Below are positions 1 to 5,334 of a DNA stretch of 5,334 bases, in pieces. The position numbers and the translations under genes were made by a program. The stretch is from Clostridiales bacterium (lineage in GTDB: Bacteria; Bacillota; Clostridia; Oscillospirales; Oscillospiraceae). Location of the stretch: NCBI GenBank assembly GCA_021205375.1, contig JAJPXR010000239.1, positions 1-5,334 of the forward strand. Direction: 5' to 3'. Under the pieces are notes generated by a model. The model did no database searches. It worked only from the letters and a program-made list of their open reading frames with translations, and was not told the origin of the DNA. Positions within the stretch are counted from its first letter, which is position 1; the number at the start of each line of letters is the position of its first letter.

Positions 1-50
1 CACTATTTTTGAGGGTTATTTTTCTCTGCCCCAACTCTTGACATAGAACC
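1..50 (-). mobile_element. Possible terminal end of an ISL3-family insertion sequence (body outside window)
   Basis: Read on the minus strand from position 50, the sequence begins GGTTCTATGTCAAGAG and runs on to GTTGGGG. This resembles ISL3-family terminal inverted repeats, which from memory begin GG, carry a TCTTTGTCAA-like core and generate 8-bp AT-rich target duplications. The adjacent bases 51-58 (ATTTTTTA) would be the target duplication. The transposase and the other end would lie left of the window, so neither the pairing of ends nor the duplication can be verified. It could also be unrelated intergenic DNA. Confidence 0.35.
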
Positions 51-74
51 ATTTTTTAGTACGTTATATAAGGA

Positions 75-1808
75 TTACACAGCCGGGTCGGTGGGGTCGT
101 ATTTCTGGCTGCTCTTGATCTTGCCGGTGGCGTCGTAGTTGTCGCTCAGGGTCATCTTACCGAAGGGCAGATATCCGTTGCCCCTGGTGATGACCACCCG
201 GGTGTTGCTGCCGTTGGATTTACCCAAATCATAGATCAGCTTGCAGTTGACCACCTGCATCCGAATGCACTGCTTGGACTGGTTGGTGCCCAGGCCGTTG
301 TAGGAGCTGTACTTCAGGGCCTTGACGCTGGCCTTGGAATACTGCTCAGAGTGGGTCCAACTGCCGCTGCCGGAGACGTAGGTGGCGTACTGATAGTACA
401 AACCCGCCTTGTACTTCCACCAGCGCTTGCGGGTGGTCAGCTTGTAGGTGCCGGGCTTGGTGTTGGAGCTGGCGCGGGACATGGATACCACAAAGCTCTT
501 GACGGGGATGTCATACTTGCCGGTGCTGGAGTTATAGGCCAGGATGGTGCCGGTGTGGGAGCCGCGGGCCAGGACGATGTGGAGCTTCTTCTTCTTGTAG
601 CTGCTGTTGTACTCAAACAGGTTGGTCACCAGGGTCCCGTCGGAGCGGAAGGTGTAGGTGTACGTATAGCCGTTGCGCTTGATGCGCTTGGTGCCGGTGG
701 CGGCTACGCCGCTGGTGAAGTAATACTCTTTGCTGCTGATGGTTTTCCAGCCGCTGACAGAGGTATCCTTCTTGCCCTTGGTGTAATAGGTGAGGTTGCT
801 GGAGCGGAGGCCGGTGAAGGCTTTGCCGCTCTTGTAGTAGAGGCCGTCATACTCGTTGACCAGCGTGTAATCACAGATGTAGGTTCCATAGGAGGTCCGC
901 ATGGTGCCGGTGAAGGTTTTGCCCACGCCATCGGTGATGATGTAGAGCTTGCCGCCCTCTTCCAGGCGGAACAGGCCGGAGTAAAGCTCGCCCTCGTAGT
1001 AATAGCGGCTGTTAAAGGTGGCTTTCCCGTTGAAGAACTCGATGTTGCTGGAGATGGAATAGGTGTTCCCGGATTTCGTCACGGTTGTGGCGCTGTTCGC
1101 GTCCTCAGACTGCTCCAGCACCTTATCGTCGGTGTCCCCAACGACGAGGTCGCCGTCCTCTTCTTCCACGGTGGTCAGCAGAAAAGATGCCACTTCCACG
1201 CTCAGCTCCTGCTGCCAGATGCCGTTCTCGTCAAAGTAATAGATGCCGCCGGCGAAGGAGCAGGTGTAGGTGCCTCCGTCCTGCACCACCTTCACGGTGC
1301 CTGCGGGCAGCAGATAGAACCCATCGGCGGCATAGACTTGCTGCTCGTCCTCCAGGTAGACAAAGCCGAACACCAGGTCGCCGTTGGCGTCCAGGGTGTA
1401 GACCCAGCTCTCGTCGTCCTCGCCCAGGGCAAAGACAATCGCACCGTCCTCTTCGGTGGTCTCCAGGTCGGTCACGAGGCTCTCTTCCTCTTCGACGGCC
1501 TCAGTCTCAGTCGTTTCCGCGTCAGCCGCGTTCTCTTCGTCGGTCTCTGCGGCCTCTGGTTCCTCCGTGTCCGTCTCGTCGTTTTCCGCTTCGGCGGAGC
1601 TGTCGGCAGCTTCCTCCTCGCTGTCGTCTGTGACAGGGAGGGTATCCCAGTTCTCATCGTTGGAATCGGCAGTCTCGCTGGAGACGGCTGCATCCGCAAG
1701 AGCTTCCGTGGTGTTCAACTCCGCGCCAAGGGCAGTGCCGGCCAGGCTGAACGTCATAGCCATCGCCAGGAGCAGAGAAATGATTTTGTGGGTATGCGTG
1801 GGTTTCAT
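75..1808 (-). CDS. Secreted L,D-transpeptidase (YkuD domain) with acidic spacer and cell-wall-binding-like repeats
   Basis: The protein has 577 residues and probably acts outside the membrane on peptidoglycan, forming or exchanging L,D cross-links or attaching molecules to the wall. Residues 1 to about 29 form a signal peptide: a KPTHTHK basic start, a hydrophobic LLLAMAMTFSLAG core, and a small-residue cleavage zone near TALGA. Residues 43-135 are a low-complexity Glu/Asp/Ser/Thr/Ala spacer. Residues 137-398 carry degenerate aromatic-glycine repeats such as LYYKSGKAFTGL (323-334), YYFTSGVAATGT (362-373) and YTFRSDGTLVTNLF (385-398), like choline-binding or clostridial wall-binding repeats. 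Residues 405-545 match YkuD: candidate His486, then a C-terminal SKQCIRM (511-517) with candidate nucleophile Cys514. The family usually has S-x-G-C, so Gln513 in place of Gly is unusual. I chose ATG 1808 because AGGAGG lies 6 nt upstream and the signal peptide follows at once. An in-frame ATG at 1865 lies upstream of the predicted promoter -10 and is rejected. No terminator is visible between the stop and the window edge. The transpeptidase call is fairly secure; the substrate is unknown. Confidence 0.85.
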   Translation of the reverse strand: MKPTHTHKIISLLLAMAMTFSLAGTALGAELNTTEALADAAVSSETADSNDENWDTLPVTDDSEEEAADSSAEAENDETDTEEPEAAETDEENAADAETTETEAVEEEESLVTDLETTEEDGAIVFALGEDDESWVYTLDANGDLVFGFVYLEDEQQVYAADGFYLLPAGTVKVVQDGGTYTCSFAGGIYYFDENGIWQQELSVEVASFLLTTVEEEDGDLVVGDTDDKVLEQSEDANSATTVTKSGNTYSISSNIEFFNGKATFNSRYYYEGELYSGLFRLEEGGKLYIITDGVGKTFTGTMRTSYGTYICDYTLVNEYDGLYYKSGKAFTGLRSSNLTYYTKGKKDTSVSGWKTISSKEYYFTSGVAATGTKRIKRNGYTYTYTFRSDGTLVTNLFEYNSSYKKKKLHIVLARGSHTGTILAYNSSTGKYDIPVKSFVVSMSRASSNTKPGTYKLTTRKRWWKYKAGLYYQYATYVSGSGSWTHSEQYSKASVKALKYSSYNGLGTNQSKQCIRMQVVNCKLIYDLGKSNGSNTRVVITRGNGYLPFGKMTLSDNYDATGKIKSSQKYDPTDPAV

Positions 1809-1814
1809 TGGGGT

Positions 1815-1820
1815 CCTCCT
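1815..1820 (-). promoter_or_regulatory. Ribosome binding site deciding the transpeptidase start
   Basis: Perfect AGGAGG on the minus strand, 6 nt before the ATG at 1808-1806. It fixes the start at 1808 rather than the longer in-frame ATG at 1865, which has no comparable site. Confidence 0.85.
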
Positions 1821-1829
1821 GTTTCTTTT

Positions 1830-1846
1830 TGTAAACCTTTTGTAAC
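1830..1846 (+). promoter_or_regulatory. WalR/PhoP-type direct-repeat box near the transpeptidase transcription start
   Basis: TGTAAA-CCTTT-TGTAAC fits the WalR (YycF) consensus TGTWAH-N5-TGTWAH at every defined position. On the minus strand it reads GTTACA-N5-TTTACA, also close to the related PhoP box of direct TTWACA repeats. It lies between the predicted -10 (1859-1854) and the AGGAGG, covering roughly +1 to +17 of the minus-strand transcript. A bound regulator there would more likely repress than activate. The match is seen directly; the identity of the regulator is inference. Confidence 0.5.
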
Positions 1847-1853
1847 TTTTTTG

Positions 1854-1882
1854 ATTATAGCACAACTGTCCCCTCAGTTCCA
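1854..1882 (-). promoter_or_regulatory. Sigma-A-type promoter of the transpeptidase gene
   Basis: On the minus strand a perfect TATAAT (1859-1854) is preceded by TGC, making an extended -10. Seventeen bases upstream sits a weak -35, TGGAAC (1882-1877). The predicted start is near 1847, giving a leader of about 40 nt before the ATG. The extended -10 can compensate for the poor -35, and the DNA further upstream is A/T-tract rich as in UP elements. Confidence 0.7.
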
Positions 1883-1884
1883 GC

Positions 1885-1922
1885 CTTTTTTTCAGAAAAT
1901 TTACGTTTTTTCTGAAAAAAAG
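1885..1922. repeat. Perfect 15-bp inverted repeat upstream of the transpeptidase promoter
   Basis: The arm CTTTTTTTCAGAAAA (1885-1899) is exactly complementary to 1908-1922, separated by 8 nt. It begins just upstream of the -35 of the minus-strand gene. No gene on either strand runs into it within the window, so it does not look like the terminator of an annotated gene. It could be an operator, or a cruciform or UP-type structure. Confidence 0.7.
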
Positions 1923-1925
1923 ATT

Positions 1926-1961
1926 TTTTCGTGAAAATGACCTTATTTTCCAAAAAATAAG
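1926..1961. repeat. Two further AT-rich perfect inverted repeats
   Basis: TTTTC-GT-GAAAA spans 1926-1937. CTTATTTT-CCAA-AAAATAAG spans 1942-1961, with 8-bp arms and a 4-nt loop. With the 15-bp palindrome at 1885-1922 they make three consecutive dyads in 77 bp upstream of the transpeptidase promoter. AT-rich DNA produces short dyads by chance, so only the cluster as a whole is notable. Confidence 0.5.
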
Positions 1962-2017
1962 CCAAAAAAGTTGATGCTTAATACAATTCGAATCAGAAGA
2001 AACGACCGTGAAACGGC

Positions 2018-2044
2018 TGTTACCTGTTTGTTACCATTTGTAAC
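2018..2044 (+). promoter_or_regulatory. Triple WalR/PhoP-like half-site array in the divergent region
   Basis: TGTTAC-N5-TGTTAC-N4-TGTAAC gives three half-sites at 2018, 2029 and 2039. The first pair fits TGTWAH-N5-TGTWAH exactly; the third is one base closer. The 10-11 bp periodicity puts all three on one face of the helix, as expected for OmpR/PhoB-family regulators bound in tandem. The array lies about 165 bp upstream of the transpeptidase -35/-10 and about 135 bp upstream of the glmS -35, so its target gene is unclear. Confidence 0.45.
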
Positions 2045-2159
2045 TTTTTCGATGTCACAATTTCACCGCGCCGTCAGAGGAACGCGCAGGAAGCCATCAT
2101 TCAAATGGGCAATCGTGTGGTTTTTTCCTGTCAAACCTCCGGCAAAACTATTTGAAATG

Positions 2160-2177
2160 ACAAAAACCTATTTTTGT
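2160..2177. promoter_or_regulatory. Perfect palindrome abutting the glmS -35 (candidate operator)
   Basis: ACAAAAA-CCTA-TTTTTGT has 7-bp perfect arms and ends one base before the predicted -35 hexamer at 2179. That position suits a repressor or activator site. No known operator consensus is recognised, and the AT-rich composition makes chance possible. Confidence 0.35.
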
Positions 2178-2178
2178 A

Positions 2179-2207
2179 TTGCTCAACCGGTCAATTCGCG
2201 CTATAAT
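2179..2207 (+). promoter_or_regulatory. Sigma-A-type promoter of glmS
   Basis: TTGCTC (2179-2184), a 17-bp spacer, then a perfect TATAAT (2202-2207). The predicted start is near 2214, giving a leader of about 188 nt. The spacing is ideal; only three of six -35 bases match consensus. It is the best promoter match I found upstream of glmS. Confidence 0.7.
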
Positions 2208-2213
2208 AACTGC

Positions 2214-2401
2214 TGAATAAACTGCATAGCGGTTTGTTCCTGCGGCGCAGGCCGTGGGGGTTCGGGACCCCGCAAAAAGTGTTGCGATCCTGAAATTTCC
2301 CCATTGTTACAATACGCAGTTCGAAAGAACAGAAATCACTTTAACGGTCAACGTTGGCTACAGCATCTGCGGCCTCTGGCCGCGAAAGGAGAAGTTGCAA
2401 T
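2214..2401 (+). promoter_or_regulatory. Long structured 5' leader of glmS, no recognisable glmS ribozyme
   Basis: The leader holds several potential stems: CCTGC-GGC-GCAGG (2239-2251); GTGGGG/CCCCGC (2254-2259 with 2268-2273, one G-U pair); CGCAA/TTGCG (2271-2275 with 2282-2286), which competes with the previous stem for 2271-2273; GTTC-GAAA-GAAC with a GNRA-type loop (2319-2330); and a strong hairpin next to the Shine-Dalgarno. Many Firmicutes carry the glmS ribozyme-riboswitch here, but its conserved AGCGCC cleavage-site core and GUUGACGAGG segment are not seen. Whether the leader senses anything is unknown. Confidence 0.45.
2368..2391 (+). promoter_or_regulatory. glmS: Stable hairpin directly followed by the glmS Shine-Dalgarno
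   Basis: GCGGCC-TCT-GGCCGC (2369-2383), extended by a T-G pair, ends against AAAGGAG (2385-2391). The Shine-Dalgarno is unpaired and sits 10 nt before ATG 2402. The hairpin may protect the mRNA, or limit or guide ribosome access. The ribosome binding site and the MCGIVG N-terminus together fix the start at 2402 rather than the upstream in-frame ATG at 2354. Confidence 0.65.
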
Positions 2402-4243
<1,842 letters not shown>

Positions 4244-4247
4244 AAGA

Positions 4248-4281
4248 AACGGTTGTTCCTTTGAAGGAAACCTTATCCGTT
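4248..4281 (+). other. Imperfect hairpin just after glmS
   Basis: AACGG (4248-4252) pairs with CCGTT (4277-4281), enclosing TTCCTT-TG-AAGGAA (4256-4269). It starts 4 nt after the glmS stop and is followed only by ATTTC, so it is a poor intrinsic terminator. It may be a 3'-end stabiliser or a weak attenuator. Confidence 0.35.
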
Positions 4282-4290
4282 ATTTCATCC

Positions 4291-4390
4291 GAAACCCCTC
4301 CGCCACCGCCTAAAGGCGGCGGCCCTCCTCCCCTTTCAGGGCAGGGAGCGCAGCGGAAGTGCCGCTTGACGGCGGAGGCAAGAGGGGTGG
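4291..4390. repeat. REP-like palindromic intergenic element, copy 1
   Basis: It begins GAAACCCCTCCG and ends with the inverted counterpart GGCGGAGGC...AGGGGT (to 4388), so the outer ends are ACCCCTCC-like inverted repeats. Inside are CCGCC-TAAA-GGCGG (4306-4319), CTCCC/GGGAG (4328-4332 with 4344-4348) and AGCGG-AAGTG-CCGCT (4352-4366). A shorter relative with the same first 12 bases lies at 5258-5314. Such CCCCTCC-ended palindromes are, as I recall, scattered between genes in Oscillospiraceae genomes. No coding capacity is supported. Confidence 0.65.
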
Positions 4391-4443
4391 TCAGTTGCGG
4401 AATGATAGTTCGTTACGATTCAGGTATTCTTTAAGAAATCACT

Positions 4444-4471
4444 ATGGCTGCCGCGCCGCGGCAGCCATTTT
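4444..4471 (+). terminator. Probable intrinsic terminator downstream of glmS
   Basis: The arms ATGGCTGCCGCG (4444-4455) and CGCGGCAGCCAT (4457-4468) are perfectly complementary around a single central C, giving an 11-bp stem with a triloop. The stem is followed by a short TTTT tract (4468-4471). The GC-rich stem is very strong but the U-tract is short, so termination may be partial and some transcripts could read through into the phosphatase gene. No clear separate promoter for that gene was found between here and 4520. Confidence 0.6.
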
Positions 4472-4484
4472 AAAACGCGAAGCA

Positions 4485-4511
4485 GTCTGTCTGTTCGACA
4501 GACGAAAGGAG
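4485..4511 (+). promoter_or_regulatory. Hairpin directly followed by the HAD gene Shine-Dalgarno
   Basis: GTCTGTC (4485-4491) and GACAGAC (4497-4503) pair around a TGTTC loop. AAAGGAG (4505-4511) follows immediately, 8 nt before the GTG start. The arrangement, including the string CGAAAGGAGAA, copies that in front of glmS. The Shine-Dalgarno position selects GTG 4520 as the start. Confidence 0.6.
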
Positions 4512-4519
4512 AAACCACC

Positions 4520-5176
4520 GTGTCCTATACCTGTCTGCTGTTCGACCTGGACGGCACCCTCACCGATTCCGGTCCCGGCATTATGAACTCTGCCGCCTAC
4601 GCCCTGGAGAAAATGGGCTACCCGGTGGGGGACCCGGCGCTGCTGCGCCGCTTCGTCGGCCCGCCCCTCAACGAGACCTTCCACACCTGCTACGGCGTCC
4701 CCCTGGAGGAGATGTCCGAGACCATCCGCCAGTACCGCATCCGGTACAACGAGCAGGGCGGCATCTTCGAGAACCGGGTCTATCCCGGCATGGAGGGCTG
4801 TCTCGAAGAGCTGCGGGCGGCGGGGAAAACCCTGCTGGTAGCCACCTCCAAACCCCTGCCCATGGCCCAGCGGGTGCTGGACCACTTCGGCCTGACCCAA
4901 TACTTCGACCACGTCTTTGGCGGCACCATGGACGAATCCGGCGGAGGCTGCTACAAGCCGCTCATCGTGGGCCGGGCTGTGGCCGCCTGCGGGGAGGTGC
5001 CGAGGTCGGAGATTTTGATGGTGGGCGACCGGGAACACGACATCTTCGGCGCCCACGAGAACGGCATCGCCTGCGCGGGGGTGCTCTGGGGCTACGGCTG
5101 CCGGGAGGAGTTCGCCGCCGCCGGAGCGGAGTACATCGTGGAAAACTACGAAGAATTGAAAAATATCGTGTTGTAA
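4520..5176 (+). CDS. HAD-superfamily phosphatase (phosphoglycolate phosphatase / 5'-nucleotidase-like)
   Basis: This is a 218-residue cytosolic phosphatase of HAD subfamily IA, of typical length. Motif I is FDLDGTLTD (8-16), with Asp9 as nucleophile and Asp11 as acid/base. Motif II is Thr109 in VATSKP. The motif III lysine is Lys146 (CYKP). Motif IV is VGDREHD (168-174), with Asp170 and Asp174 for Mg2+. Residues 18-85 form an alpha-helical cap inserted after motif I (C1 type). The combination GDREHDIFGAHENGI plus GVLWGYG resembles the branch annotated as phosphoglycolate phosphatase or PA0065-like 5'-nucleotidases, so the substrate may be phosphoglycolate, a nucleoside monophosphate or another small phosphate ester; sequence alone does not decide. 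The start is GTG, chosen because a good AAAGGAG sits 8 nt upstream and motif I then falls at the normal distance from the N-terminus. It lies 276 bp after glmS on the same strand, behind a probable terminator, and ends just before a strong terminator. Confidence 0.92.
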   Translation: MSYTCLLFDLDGTLTDSGPGIMNSAAYALEKMGYPVGDPALLRRFVGPPLNETFHTCYGVPLEEMSETIRQYRIRYNEQGGIFENRVYPGMEGCLEELRAAGKTLLVATSKPLPMAQRVLDHFGLTQYFDHVFGGTMDESGGGCYKPLIVGRAVAACGEVPRSEILMVGDREHDIFGAHENGIACAGVLWGYGCREEFAAAGAEYIVENYEELKNIVL

Positions 5177-5180
5177 TGTG

Positions 5181-5229
5181 AACAGCGCTGGAAACCGGGG
5201 AGTTGTCCCGATTTCCAGCGCTGTTTTTT
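5181..5229 (+). terminator. Strong intrinsic terminator of the HAD gene
   Basis: AACAGCGCTGGAAA (5181-5194) pairs perfectly over 14 bp with 5212-5225. After one C-A mismatch the stem continues with CGGG/CCCG around an AGTTG loop. Six Ts (5224-5229) follow or overlap the 3' arm. It starts 4 nt after the stop codon at 5174-5176. Confidence 0.95.
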
Positions 5230-5257
5230 GTTGGTTGTTCTTGCTCATCCTTGCGTT

Positions 5258-5314
5258 GAAACCCCTCCGTCGCGGCTCACGCCGCGCCACCCCCCCAAAA
5301 ACAGCCCGGAGGGG
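5258..5314. repeat. REP-like palindromic intergenic element, copy 2
   Basis: It starts with the same GAAACCCCTCCG as the element at 4291. CCCCTCCG (5262-5269) pairs with CGGAGGGG (5307-5314), and inside is the perfect hairpin CGCGGC-TCAC-GCCGCG (5271-5286). The inner stem differs in sequence from copy 1 but keeps a GC-rich stem with a 4-nt loop. This suggests a conserved fold with variable sequence. No gene is seen from 5230 to the window end. Confidence 0.65.
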
Positions 5315-5334
5315 CCGAACACCCGAATAAGCGA

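Noticed and set aside
38..70. Hybrid outward promoter from TTGACA (38-43) with TTATAT/TATATA (64-70)
   Set aside because: The spacer is 20-21 bp, too long for a good sigma-A promoter, and it would only transcribe antisense to the 3' end of the transpeptidase gene.
1806..1865. Longer N-terminus of the transpeptidase starting at 1865
   Set aside because: That ATG is upstream of the predicted TATAAT, has no ribosome binding site, and would place a basic 19-residue extension before an otherwise normal signal peptide.
351..1934. Long plus-strand open frame opposite the transpeptidase gene
   Set aside because: It mirrors the real gene's codon bias, has Gly/Ala/Val-rich translation without any recognisable domain, and lacks a suitable ribosome binding site. 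The opposite strand has a signal peptide and YkuD motif.
1971..2216. 81-codon plus-strand open frame in the divergent regulatory region
   Set aside because: It runs through the response-regulator half-sites and the glmS promoter, has no Shine-Dalgarno, and its translation shows no domain.
2214..2401. glmS ribozyme-riboswitch
   Set aside because: Expected from the gene, but the AGCGCC cleavage region, the GUUGACGAGG segment and the pseudoknot partner are not found. A covariance search would settle this.
4395..4430. Promoter for the HAD gene (TTGCGG with TATTCT)
   Set aside because: The spacer is 24 bp, and the transcript would begin just before the strong hairpin at 4444-4468, which is more likely a terminator.

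Overview
The window looks like chromosomal DNA from a GC-rich Gram-positive gut clostridium, most likely Oscillospiraceae (Flavonifractor/Lawsonibacter-like). The basis is a GC-rich coding bias, strong AGGAGG-type ribosome binding sites, a clostridial-style secreted cell-wall protein with YY..G repeats, and CCCCTCC-ended intergenic palindromes of a kind I associate with that family. This placement is inference. No marker gene settles it.

Layout. Positions 1-50 resemble the tip of an ISL3-family insertion sequence whose body would lie to the left. A minus-strand gene (75-1808) encodes a secreted protein with a signal peptide, a long acidic spacer, cell-wall-binding-like repeats and a C-terminal L,D-transpeptidase (YkuD) domain. 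A divergent regulatory region of about 590 bp follows (1809-2401). It holds a good promoter in each direction, two direct-repeat boxes that fit the WalR/PhoP type of response-regulator site, several perfect AT-rich palindromes, and a GC-rich leader of about 190 nt in front of glmS. Plus-strand glmS (2402-4243) is complete. A 276-bp gap carries a REP-like palindromic element and a probable terminator. Next come a plus-strand HAD-family phosphatase (4520-5176), a textbook intrinsic terminator (5181-5229) and a second REP-like element (5258-5314).

How it fits together. GlmS makes glucosamine-6-phosphate, the entry point to UDP-GlcNAc and peptidoglycan. The divergent gene probably remodels or cross-links that peptidoglycan. 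The shared regulatory region with envelope-type response-regulator boxes suggests coordinated control of wall precursor supply and wall remodelling, but this rests on motif matching alone. The HAD phosphatase probably has a metabolite-repair or nucleotide/phosphoglycolate role and no evident link to the others.

I found no novel defence, mobile or biosynthetic system here. The most interesting material is regulatory: the two WalR/PhoP-like boxes, the palindrome cluster, the long glmS leader without a recognisable glmS ribozyme, and hairpins that abut the Shine-Dalgarno sequence of both plus-strand genes.
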